Origin: Hymenolepis diminuta
Taxonomy: Eukaryota; Platyhelminthes; Cestoda; Cyclophyllidea; Hymenolepididae
Assembly (NCBI GenBank): GCA_900708905.1
Contig: CAADRB010000016.1
Location: 1,987,285 to 2,051,284 of the forward strand
DNA: 64,000 nt
Direction of reading: 5' to 3'
Every line of letters starts with the position of its first letter. Position 1 is the first letter of the stretch. Positions 37,366 to 50,600 of the stretch are shown piece by piece. The position numbers and the translations under genes were made by a program. Under the pieces are notes generated by a model that saw nothing but the letters and a program-made list of their open reading frames with translations, was not told the DNA's origin and searched no databases.

Positions 37366-40300
37366 GTCACGCATTCTCTTGACAGACTGAATTAACAATC
37401 ACTGGGATTAATTGTGCCTGAGTAACAAACTAGCTCTTACCAAAGGAGTTTTAGCGTTCGTTTTGCTCCCTAATGGCTGGTCAGCCAATAATTGCAACGA
37501 CGGCTTCTCCACAGGTAGTCTTGCGTGGAAATTCAATTATCGATAATGCAGTATATGAGAGGTGAAGCTTGCAAGTTTCTCTCAACTGAGACGAAAATAT
37601 TCGATAAGACTTCCTAACTGGAAGTATTAATAAAATACTTAATAGTTTTGATATTTTTAAGAGGCGTTTTTAGCCTAAGAGGCGTTATTAAGAGAATTCA
37701 GTTACTCGGCTACATGATAACAAATAAAAGTATTGTTTTGTTAATCTCTAAATATTTCCAAGCAAATTCCCTCGTCTGCCCTTTTTATTCGTTGAGCCAT
37801 TTCTTTAATTTAGACCACGTTTTGTTTAATTCATACTCATACGCTCCATTGCATCAGATAAACGAGGAATTAAAGATCGATTCAGCTTGAAATTAGCCAG
37901 AAAATTTCCTCCAACCTATTTAACTCCCAATGTATTCTGATGATAATTTCCAAATTCTATACTGGGCTTCCTATTAACGAATTCTATTGGGAAGAAATAT
38001 TGATGTGCTATTGACCGTAATTCCCACTCAATTTTGAGAAAATATTGTAGATAAAAGACGGTCAAATTTTTGTAATTTATGACTACATATTTTGAAAGAA
38101 GTGGTGTTTGATGTCCATTCATTTCGTATTTTGATATTCAGTTTAAAAGAGGCGTTTAAAACTTTGGGTGACCAATTTGACTCATGATTAGCATAAATTA
38201 AATCAAGATGGCGTCAGGATTCTTCCGAGATATTAGAGCTTCAGATAGAAATTTAAGTAATCATATCCACATGTCTAAGGAGATTTTATATTCTTTACGT
38301 TAAGTATAAACTTTTATTTTCTAACTCTGTCAATAGAATCTTTATCTCTTTAATCTTTGGACTGAACAATAACGGAGTATATGTTCAGTTTAAAGTTAAA
38401 TAGACGTGAAATGACAAAAAGATATTATTCCAATTATGTCCTTAGAATAACGTCTGATTATAGATGATTGGCTTCATATACTGATCACAGTGTAAAATAC
38501 GGTGCAACTCATTTTGAATGTGTGGTCACGTACTTAAAAGAAGAGTTGATCACGCATGACACCATAAATACGCCTACATAAATTAATTAACATTATATAT
38601 ATGTATATATATATATATAAAGATAAGCAAGACCAAATTGTATATGCCATTACGTATAGTCAAGCTAGGTGTTATAAGGTTTTTCACAGCTGCTCAGACC
38701 CCAAAGAGGGGAGACAGAGACTACCAAGACAAGACTAGTCTACTTGCCAGATCAGATCAGATTTTTGGTTGCAATTAAGGGCTGAGTTTGGTCGTAATTT
38801 AGTTGACCTTGGAAAATTGAGCCAGTTATTGAACTTCCACATTGATTGTGGAAGAAATGGTTGGTCAGACAGCTGACCGATTGATGAATAATGATTGATT
38901 TCGTCAAGCCGTGAACTGAAATGGAAATGGTATGGCAATGATATAGTATTCATATTACACTCTGGGTGTACGGTAAGTATTATTTCGCCTTCCTATCAAG
39001 GGGACTTAGAGGAGTATCATAATGTTTGAAAATACAACGTACCGTGATACCACTGAAATCTGCCAAGTAATTATCACAGAAAATACACTGATTTAAATTT
39101 ATTAAATGTGACTATAGAGAGTTTCATAGAGGACTGGATTGCATAATATGATAATAGTGTAATACAAATTCAACTGGTGATGTCAGTAAATTCTCGAGCC
39201 CGGCATTTGCTCCTCAGATTTCGGTCTTCGAGCAAGTCCATATTTCTGAATCTTTTAGTCAACGAACGTGATTGCCCTCAAACTGTCATAACTATGCAGG
39301 TGACTATATAAAACTTAAAATATGTGAGTTTGATCGTTGATATCACCCATGGAAAGCATCCTAAGACTACGAAAAGTGAATTTCAATATTGAAAAAAAAA
39401 GTATGGGGAACAATTAGAAATCACTATATCAAATTCTGCTGCGTGGTTATTCACCTTTACGTCTCAATGTTTATTTAGATCCTCCGTTTTTTTCCACCAT
39501 TTTCAGAACTCAATGACCAGCAGATTTAATTGAATGGTCCCTCCTCTTAGAGGTATTGATAAACTTGAAAAGGGCCTTTCAAGAAATCAATCGCTATACA
39601 AAACAGAACTCACTAGCTATTCTGCCTCATATGACGGCATATCTGAGGATAAAAGGGACAAACTATGAAATTTTTGTAATGAAATAGAGAGAAAAGGGGA
39701 GATTTAACAAGACAAAACTGATTAGCGCAGCTGAGAGGGAAATTTTTGCCGCTAAATCCGGAGATCGATTGTATCAAAGCGCATGTTTTGCATTTCGTGA
39801 CGTGGATAAAATTCATACGTCTAAGAAGACCCATATCAACGCGCTATTAGACTAATTCAAATATCCCGATATATTCATTATAATAAAGGTGAAAGAAAGT
39901 AAGCTGCCTTGTTTACAATTTTATACTACATAAATTAATTTGTGGAGGGAAAATTTTATTATTTTCGTTTAAATTGCTAAATTAATAAGGCCTACTTAGG
40001 CTAACCATCTACAAACCGGTATTGATTAGTTTATTTTAATATTTTAATCAGTATAAATTAATAATCACTATTTTGTACTTTTGTGTGAAGGTCCATTTCC
40101 ATAGAAAAGGTGGATTTTTTGCTAATCTTATGCAATCCATGTGGCGAAATACTGATTGGTATGCTTTTATCAAAGATGGATTTTGATAGAACGACTTCAT
40201 CTTTAAGTATTACTTAAACTGAAAAAAAGAAAGATTAAATTTAAGGCAGATGTAAATGGCACTTATATCTCTTTTAAACTGTCTTTGTTTGACATATTCG

Positions 40301-43300
40301 AGGGTTTAAGCTCGATTAGGATTTTTATAAAAGATGATTGCAATCACGCATTTAGTTCTGATGAGAACATAGAGAGAACCATCCGCAACTCCGAAAATTT
40401 AAAACGAATGACTGGCGAAATTACTTTCATCTTTATTTTGCATATTTTTATGCAAAATTTTTGCTATGTTTGCTACATTCATACGCTCATTAACTTTTCC
40501 GGAGAAGCCAGTTTTGATAATATGAACAATAGAGCAAAGTCAAAAAAGTCGGCCGATATGGCCCACATTTCAAGATGGAATATCTTTCTGGTCAAGAAAA
40601 ATGTAACAGTTGTCAAAATGCTAACACTGATTAATTTTCTTAAATGTTGTAAAGGTTCCACAAATCTACTACTCTGCATACAACAAATTCAATTTCAAAC
40701 CATCATGTGAGGCAAATATGTTCAATCACCATCCATAACCAGGTACATCGTATTTCACTTTAATGGATAATTTGGAAAATTCACAATGAATCGATTTATT
40801 GGCACCTTTACATTTCTGACTCATTTTTCATTAGTAGTGCCTTTGCATATAGAAAGATCAGTCTGATTTCCAAATTCTGATCCTCATATTGGCCATATTT
40901 AGTAATTTATCTGATTACTAAAATGAGAAGTCAAAAGACATTCAGTTGAAAGGGAAATCTGTAAGTCATCGTATAAAGCGGGAAAAGCGTAAAATTTTAT
41001 TTCTAGACCTTGAAAATTGATTATTATCCTTGAGCAGTTTATCATTATATTCTTCATGGATTGTAGTAATTTCAAGAGTATCAAAGATTAATTATAAAGT
41101 TTGCTAAGAAAAATTTACCCTGGACCCGGTGTTCACATCTATTGGTATTCGTATTTCAAATCAACTTTATTTTGTTTGATGGCAAAAGAAAGAATGCACT
41201 CAACATTGCAGAATTTCAAGCACTTATCTAAAAAAGATAGTTTTCAAACTACTTTTTGAAAATCCTATTTTTAAAACCCATAGGAGTACACGTCCTTTAA
41301 TTTCTTGCAATAATTTATACTATGAGTCCATTGGTCGGAAAGTTCTTCGTAGATCTATCAGCTAACCTTTTCCTAAATACATAATCGGAATAAAATATCT
41401 TTGTTCCCTTTCACTTTTCGTGTCCTGTTGCATTTTGTTGCAAAATACTCGACTAATAAAGCTCTTCTTGTACTCCGCTTATACTTTTGACGATAATTGA
41501 CCACTCAGGAGTAAACCATTTATGATTACCACATAAAGTAGTATGATCATATTACTCTCTTCCGATCCTCATCATAACTTCCAAGCCCAGATGGAAAGGC
41601 GTTTTACAATACCCATCTTGATTAAGGAGTATTCGTGAGAAGTTCAAACTCAATCCCTCCTTCCCTGTATTAATTTGGCTTAACTAATGCGATTGGCTAT
41701 TTATTCACTGAGTGTGAAGGGAAAGGCATCGTAGCCGTAACCACTGATCCCACTTTTTTGAATCCTTACCATATATAATGGTAGTTATAATGCCGAAATT
41801 CTTATCTTTCAATTTACAGTTTCGTTATTTCCTTTCTTATTTCGGATAATGTAAATTGAAAACATTTTTGAAAAACGTTACATGTTAGTCTCTCAAATGT
41901 GAATCCTTTTTTCATCTAAACAATGATCAGACCCTCAATAAACTCAAAAATGACCATTAAGATCCCGGAATTGGTGAAGTATTAAGAAAAATTTATCTCA
42001 TTTAAGGAATCAGAGGTTTCTTCTTGAAAATTTCACTCTTAATTTTAATGATTTCGCAAGCAATGCTTTAGTAGTGTTCTCTCAATTCACAGAAGACTGA
42101 CTACCTATTTGCAAGTTCTATTAATAGATTTTAATAAATATTTATGACGTTAATTGCTTTATTCTCGTGAAAGAGAACTTAGTATTCCATCGATTTATTC
42201 AATTTCTTTTTTCACATGAATAAATTCAATATGCGGCTAGCTAAATCTATTTATAAGTGGTTAGGAGTTGGCAGTGGTTACTATTGTCTTGATAAAAGCG
42301 AGACATTATGTTTAAATGTAAAACCCTTTGAGCACCAGATCCAGCCCCAAGGCATGAAATGTGGGATACTTAGGGTGACTGACAATGAAAATATAATTAA
42401 AGTTTATAATATATCAATTAAAAGTAAGCTACACTTTCAAATCGATTTAAATTGAAATCCCTTTCATTCCATAAATAAATCCCAATCCAAGTGCTGCGAT
42501 ATTAAATCCATAAATATGTCTCATAATAATTTTAAAAAGTAATAAATCATTTTTAAATCAACTCGTACTTCAGTGAAAAAAAGCATATTTGTCTGGTATT
42601 ATTCGCTTGAGTAAATTTTGGTGAATCAAATAAAAAACGAAGTTTTGTGAAATAGTGGATATCATTTCTATGGAGTTTCTCTCGAAGGTCTCCGCCAATA
42701 TTTAAGGAATTTTAAGGTGCTTTATCTCCTGCTATCGTTAAAACCTGTCCAAATAACAGCACTCTTTTATTCTTATAATTGCTATCCATAAAAATGCAAA
42801 ATTTTATATCTGGACTCACGAAATAGCAAAATAGTCCAACAAGGGAAGAAACAAGGGAAAGGGGTCAAAGCAGAGCACAATGAAGTCAGAATGTCAAGAT
42901 TTATGAATTATTTGAATTATGAAATATTTGAGTAATCCGCCTTCACATTGGGGGCATAAAATTCACTTTGTAATATCTTCAATGCTCAATATCCAAAATT
43001 TCTAGACCTTACGCCTGTTTATGAGTGAATTCATGTCCGTGATAGCCAGAATTTGTCAACAGGTTGTTTTAAGTGAGCGGTTAGTCATGTCGTTTTGATG
43101 GAACTGGAGTAGGCATTTAAATCAAAACAGAGTTCACCAAAGTTCACATTAGATGAACTCATGTAGTGTTTTATATTTGCTTCCATCAAAATACGTTTTA
43201 TGAATCGATAAGATTAAAACCGTTAAGTTGTGAACTGTGAAAGTGCTATATCCAGTCAGTTGTAAACGTCTTAGTTTCAGCAACTCCTCAGGTATCGAGG

Positions 43301-44600
43301 TTATGAGAGGTAAGACAAGACGATAAATGCGGACGAGAAGACATAGACCAACCATAACTGAGATATCTGCAATACGATTAGGGATAATAATTCTGAACCC
43401 CATCTTTAAGCAGTACTTGCGCCTGTCATGCATTCATCAATACTAATGAGTCAGCTGCGGGACTGAAATATTGAATATTTTCCGATTAGCGAGATATGCT
43501 GTGTTACGTCACTTGAAAATATTGAATGAACCTTCCCATCTTTTATCTAGGATGCTTCGCACCATTTTGAGTGGAATAACCCTCTGCACTAGAATTAATT
43601 TGGAAGCCATGAATGAGGCCTCAAATTTATTTTAAAAAATCGGGAAGTGAAGACGACAAGCTCTGCAAACGAGTCTCCTACGTCCATTAACGTCCAGTTC
43701 TTCGAAGAGAGTAGAGATAGTCACTTTTGAGATAAATTTGATGACCGGTCCAAGATACTGACTAGAAGCAGTCGTCAATCAATGACGGAAGATGAACTTA
43801 GACAAATTCAGTTCATTCTCCTTGAAAGGAAGGATTTTGTGAATTTTGTTTGGATGTATTCTACTTTCTAGCTTCATAATATTTTTTTAACAAAGTCTTC
43901 AAAATAATAAGATTGGTGGAAAAAATTTTATTTTGCAGAAAAATGAAACACTTAATCAAGTTTGAAGTGGCGAAACATATAAAGTCTGAGTCCATATTCA
44001 ATGGTATTTGGGGCCAAAAATATAGAGTATTTTCCAAAAATAAGTTTAACCGAATGGCTACGGGATTGATTATCTTCCCAATAACACCACAATTGAATCT
44101 GCCATGAATTAACCATTGGAAAACTGTGTCTAACATGTGACCACTAAGTTATTTAACTATTAAAACTTCCAAAGTTCATGAAGGGAAATGTTAGGAAAAC
44201 TTAACTTGGCTGGGAGAAAATATCCTGAGGTCACTTCTTTTTAGAAACCCGTGTTCTTTTAAATCAGAGACAACATGCGTGACTGATTGTTCACATTATC
44301 GGATTTCGTGACTTTTGAGTATGTTAATCACTGCAGAACTTTGGCGCCATTGTCGTTGCTAATTAGTTCATCCAAGACCTGTAAGTACTCCAGCAGGTTA
44401 AAACCCATTATTTAGAGTTTAGGCTGAGTAAATAATTCGATTACGCAATCAAGTTATAAGGTTTCCAATAGCAACCTCCCGCAACATAACAATATCTCAA
44501 ATAACAATGTCATGTAAAGATTACCAAATGTAATTAATTGTGTAGACGACGTTAGGATTATCTCAGTACAATTGAATCATTATAAATAAGTAGTTATTTA
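37366..44600. other. 7.2-kb gene-poor spacer upstream of annexin 2
   Basis: No gene could be supported. The longest frame is 141 codons (40285-40710, plus). It begins hydrophilic and becomes hydrophobic, with no family match recognised. A minus frame at 43149-43433 has one leucine-rich-repeat-like line but no repetition. The rest looks like ordinary AT-rich spacer. Confidence 0.4.
38593..38620. repeat. (TA)n microsatellite
   Basis: Alternating T and A over about 27 bases, with one G interruption. Confidence 0.9.
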
Positions 44601-44667
44601 TATGTGCAATAGGAATTTATTGATGATAAATAAAGACAAATTCTTTAAAGTTCTTCAGTTGGCGATA

Positions 44668-44673
44668 TTTATT
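44668..44673 (-). terminator. polyadenylation signal of annexin 3
   Basis: AATAAA on the minus strand only 17 bases past the annexin 3 stop; another AATAAA follows about 50 bases further on. Confidence 0.6.
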
Positions 44674-44690
44674 TCCGGGAGTTAACTGTT

Positions 44691-47600
44691 TCATACGTCA
44701 TCATATGCAGTGACCAATTTGAGGCAGAGTTTACGATAATCCCTCGAGGTATCCTCCGATATCGCTTTGGAAAGGGATTCCTTGTAGAGCTCCTCGTATC
44801 TCTCTTTTATACTTTCCAGATCAATCTAAAAATGGGAAAAATGTTGCACTTAAGACTAACTCGCAGTTGATCTTATAAGTTGGCTACTTAATTAAAAATC
44901 AGTAGAAATACATTATTAAAAGCGCAAATTGGCGACGGAAACTAGTGAACTCACATCAGCTCTCATTGCTAAAACTCGTTGTAAAGTAGCATCCTTAGTA
45001 CCTGGACCAGCAATAGCAAAGTGAAGAAGTTTGGCATAAAAAGTCGGTCGGTCGAGGGCGTAGCGGACTATAGTAATAGAAAAATCAACATTGATTATCA
45101 CTTGGGTTCAATTTTTGAAAGAGAACCATTGAATCTATAACCTTGGCATAAAATAACAGCATTTTAATGGATAACGAGATAGATGCCTTCTTCTAATTGT
45201 TCTAAACAGAGTCAAAATGTCGTCAAATAAGAAATGTTAAAATTTGGCAGGAAATAAACAGAATCAGCAATGTTCGATCTCAACCACTTAGTAATTTTAT
45301 CACATTTATCAAACCGCAAACCTCCATTTGAAAGTGTTTGATCAAGTGCTGCTTTGAGCATTTTTTAAGTGTATCTTTCCGAACTTCTTACCGCAACTTT
45401 TTACAAAAATACAATGACGGTCCACAATTTAGCGCTCTTTTGCTAAAAAATAGGAAAGTTTTGCTAAGTGTCTAATTGTGTATTCTTTAAAAACTAGGGT
45501 AAGAGTTGCACGGTTTAATTTTACAATGTCATTTTAAACCGTGGGGAGAACAAACCGAAAATACTAATTAATTATCAGAAATTATCTCCTTCCCAAGTCA
45601 AGGACCATAATATTTTTACACATCTAAATAGCAAGAGCAAATTAAATACTCTGTCTAAAGAGGAATGAAGAAAAATCAAATTTTTTTCTTAATTAAATGG
45701 AGAAAAATATTTACCTAAATTTATATTCGGATTGTTAGTAAGAGAACAGAATGTACAGATTTGAGATAATTTTAAATATATATTGTAAAATAACTGTTAA
45801 CCGATTGAATAAAGGACAAGAAGAAAATCAATCACAATTTCTTACATTACTTACTGATCAAGTAGTGTCACAAAGTGATGTTCCAGACTTACAAAATTTG
45901 GAAGTTGACAGAACGGTCTAGCACTAGTTTAACATTAATGATCGATATTCGAATAAACTACTGCGTCTTTTAATATACCTTTTATGGTAATCAGATCATT
46001 TTGCCGAGAGACTAAAACTGGAAAAGGAAAATTTTTAATGCTCACCTCTAGCTTGAAGGAAATTCTTAAAATCGCCGGAAGTTTCCTTTTTAATGGCATC
46101 GTAAATCGAATGTCCATAAGCCTATAATCGATAAAAATACGATTAATAATAATAATACAAAAAATTACGTTTTGGCACTCCAGTAAAGCACACTTTCTTT
46201 ACCTGCATGTATGCCTTATCGGATTCGTAGAGCTGCCATGGAGACCGGTTGATTATTGGTCGCATGAATCGATTTTCCGCTGTACCCAATCGCCTGTTGA
46301 GGACAAAAAATTATATTAAATACTCTTCAATTTTAACTCTGTTTTTGCAATAACATAGTGTTTATTTAAATGTAAATCTGTCAAGTGATCGGAAAATTTC
46401 GTTAGCGGTCTACAGACAAACATATGAACTAGAGTTATCCTGATTTCAATGGCCTACTTAATTCGAGTGCTACATTTTCCTTGAGATAGTTCGATTCATG
46501 GACATTTTGTCTGGTACCTTGATATCGATCTTTTCAAAATATTCCTCTTTTGATATTTTCTTAAAATAGGCTTATAAAATGATATTATGAAAAAAACTAT
46601 TTCTTTTTGTAATAAGGGAATTTAAATCAGCTGATATTTTTTAAATAATTCTGTCTGGTTGGATCACTTAAGGTCGTGCCAAATTGGAGCGATGCAATTT
46701 CATCCCACCACGCACGAATAATGTTTCTTGTTGGCTAAATGATTTGAAAAAATGAACTGACGCGCACATTTGAAAACATGCATAAAATAACGTTGTCCAC
46801 TACTGATTTTACTTTTAGCTGAAATTTTGGCCGCCAGAAGATTATTGTTATGGCACAATTAGGAAATTTTTGTAATACATTGGATAGTATGCATACAAAA
46901 TCCTTGATGCCTTTGAATTCAAAAGAGTAACAATTTAAAAGTGTTTTCAAAGAAAGAAGGCAATTTACCCATGATATTTAAAGCATGACCATGAAAGCTG
47001 TAGATAAAGTATTCCAGAAGCTCAGATCCAGATATGTCTTCAGACTCCTCATCCAACAAATGACCGAGTAATTCCTGAGACTCTACTTTGGCCTTCATGC
47101 GTATAAATTGATTTTAAGAGCCCGACAAGGAAAGGTTTATAAATCCCCTAATATAACTAGTGATTTTCATTATAATCAGCAGAATACGACAATATTTTCT
47201 AAATGAGACGACCACAATGTAAGTTTGACCACGTCCATATTAGGCAACCTAAATGAATAAAAGGGGGAAGGGGAAAGGAGAACGAAAGGAATTGAGAATC
47301 TGAAGGGAAGGCAAAAAGCAACTGGAAATCGGGTTATGATAAAGAGGGACTTTGGAGGCACGAAAGAATTGACAGGATTCGCATCCTCAGTTCGATTATG
47401 AGTAAATGACAATTACAGCGCGAAGAGATATGAGTCAGTATGTGCGAATTATCCATACTTCACTATACTGTATTTATTTGAATATTATTACGAGATATTC
47501 AGTAAGTTAACGTAAATTCTGATTTGTGGTAGTTGTACTATTGATATTACGTTCTCGCAATTAATTTTTTAAGTTCTGGTGTTAGAATGTCGATGGAATC

Positions 47601-50600
47601 AGAACAAGATCGTAGTGCAGGAATCTCCCATGCAACTATAAGTTGTGTTTGCAGAATTTTAGTGTATTAGTGTATATAATTACGCTGTGTCTTGAAATGT
47701 GATTTAGTGATAATCGGAGCACTAAAATTGTCAGTTGGGGAGAAAATAATTACTAGTCGATATTGAACCCAAATTAAACAAGCCTATCACGGCTGAATAC
47801 TATTAAACTTTGGTTTCAGTATTTATTTTAGAGAGTAAAAAGAGAAGAGAGACAGACAGGCATTAATTCTATAGAGGAGACTCTAATTATGGCAAATTAC
47901 ACAAGATCTAACACGCACAAAGGCTATGTATCCTGTTTATCGGGACATAGGAGTAGTTGGTGTGGCATGATGAATGGCCTGATCGTATTAGCGCGGGGAA
48001 AGGGGGACAGAGGACCCAAAGCGTAAGAACATACAAAACCGCTTGAACTTTATAGCGCGAACGAAGTATTAGTAGAGTAATAGAGGGATTGCTTATATTC
48101 AAGATCATTCAGTATTTGAAAAAATCGACTTACCCTTCCCCATTATCATAAATCACCTGCGCGTCGAACTGGGCCACTTCGGAATTGATAATGTCTTGTA
48201 AGTTCTCTGGACAGAGTTTTTTCAACTGAATTGTGGACGGTTCATCCATCTGTCCCTCCAAAACTAGAAAGAGGGCATCTCGATAATCACCTGAAGTATC
48301 TCCCTTTATATCCTTCTCCAGAGTATGTTTTGGGAAGGCTAGAATCAAAAGTAATCTTTTATCAATTATAGTAAGTTAGACATTTATTTTACGTAATAAA
48401 TATATCTTGATTCTTTTACTGACTTTTATCCCTTTCTTTAATTCTGTTCTTCGAATGACACTCGCTTGATCTTCCAGTGTTTTATCAATTTCACTCCCAT
48501 ATTTGGCTCGTACATTTTGAGCATTTGCTGGCACATTTCAATAATAAGTCCTTTTATTTTAACGGGCTCAAAAACAGCTGCTGATTTGCCTATAACTGAT
48601 AACAACAGACTTAAGGCACTCCATAATACTTCGATAAGACTGATAATAGGATTGTCCTTTAGCAGAGCAATGACATGTAAAGAGCAAACTCTTCGGATCC
48701 CATGGGAAATTCCGCTGCAGAGCTTCAGCTAAAAAGATTTCGCCAATGAACTGCAGTTCACTTCCCAGACCTCTTACTCTAAAGCTTCTTTGGAGTCATC
48801 AGATTCCTTGGAAACCTATAATGAGAGCCTACATAAAGTCAAGGCAGACTTGAGTTTGAACTATTTAAATAAAATATCCAAAATGTGTGCATCCTCACCC
48901 CAGAAGAAAAAGAAAAGATGTCGATGATTCCGAAATTTTTGATGGGTTCCTCCTATCGACAAAAACTTCCAGTGCTCGATTTTTGTTTACTTTGTCTTAA
49001 AAAAGACAGGATTAGTTCAAATGCCACTTACTAGAATGTCTTTCTTAAGATATGATGTCACATTCAGTGCCAATCTCTTCTATTCCCATTTGCTTGAAAG
49101 TGCAGTCACATATGAATTTCCGGCTGAGAGGCGAAGAAATAAGTATCGCGAAGTTCACTGTTCAAATCTCCACTCTCTTTCTCCAAATTATTTCTCTCTG
49201 CAGTGGCTGAGCATCTCCAACTCTCCTTTTAATCAACTCAGGTATTCTACTTTCCCTTTCTCTACTTTCTCATTTAATGTAAATTAATCTTTTGCTTATA
49301 ATGAGATTTGTCTCACAACAACAACTGTCGTTTTTCATTTACTCGATCACATAGCAAATAATCCCTCAACATGTTCATTTCATTCACCATTTTGATATAT
49401 TTATACTTGCAATGTTGCATTGGGAAAATGTTGGCACAGAAAGGAAACTAAAAGGAAAACAGCCCAGAAAGACTGAGGAAAGAGGGCTTTTTCAAACAGA
49501 ATTAATATTTTTTTGTTATTTCCAAGGCAAAATCTAGAAGTGGGAGAAGTCATAATTTTCACCTAGGTGTGTAGGAATGCGTTGCCACTTATCTATTAAA
49601 GAGGTAGAGAGTTATGATCTTGAGTAGTAAACTCTGTTGAGTTCTGCCATATTAACTTCACATAAGCTACGTGGTGGGTAAGGCGCCTGAGGGCACTTAC
49701 ATTTTCGTAATTTAAACTAACTCGATAATAATTCAGGTAGTTTTTATATCAGGAGATCTCATGTCACATACTACTTATGACCGCCTCCTGACCACTCATT
49801 AGATCTTGGTCGTTTGAAATAGCATTACGTTTGGAAGACTGGGAGTGGCGGGGCAGGACAGGACAGGACGAGGGGTATGGTTAAAAAGGAAGTTAATAGG
49901 CATCTCCACAATACCAAATCCTCCACTTTCATGGAAGAAATAGCACGAGTAATGGAGGACATGAATAGAGACTACTTGATCTGATTAAAGATTGCAGTCA
50001 GTGGTGGTCGCCCTCGAATTGAGTGGGTGATAACAACCGAAGTAGGATATATAGAAGGAAACATGGGTTAATTGGTATTATGTTTATTTGTTTTGATGAA
50101 AAAATCGTAAGTTTTAATCATCAACATTTTCATTTTCTGTTTTTCTAAACGTGCGTGGGGTGTCCTCAGATGGCTTACGCACCTTGTAATATCAATTTGC
50201 TAGTTTCTTCGCTATTAAAAACGAAATGTACTGATTACAAATCGTATCTTATGCTAAAAATAGTAGATCCTAAGGTAAGAGTACAATAACAGCCTAATCT
50301 TCATTAAATTCGTAAACTCTTCTTCTACCATTAGAAGGATGCAAATTGATCCTCGAAAATGTAGGCAAATATATACCTTTGCTCTTAGGAACCAATATAT
50401 AACCTTTTCGCAAACTTCGATCCTTGAGAAAATGTATGCAACTATCATACTGACGCATTTATCGCTAGGCTTTAACTGAACGGCCTACTTCCAAATGCTC
50501 AGTCTTTTGCATAAAGCGGCGACAATTTCAACTTGCTCTTTGCAGAAATTGCTGGTTTTAGAACCAAGAACTTCGATTTTCATCGTCTTCTTCCATTTCC

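Noticed and set aside
43149..43433. Minus frame with a line resembling a leucine-rich repeat (SIPEELLKLRRLQL)
   Set aside because: Only one such line, no repetition and no splice partners; PPP1R42 elsewhere shows what a real repeat array looks like.
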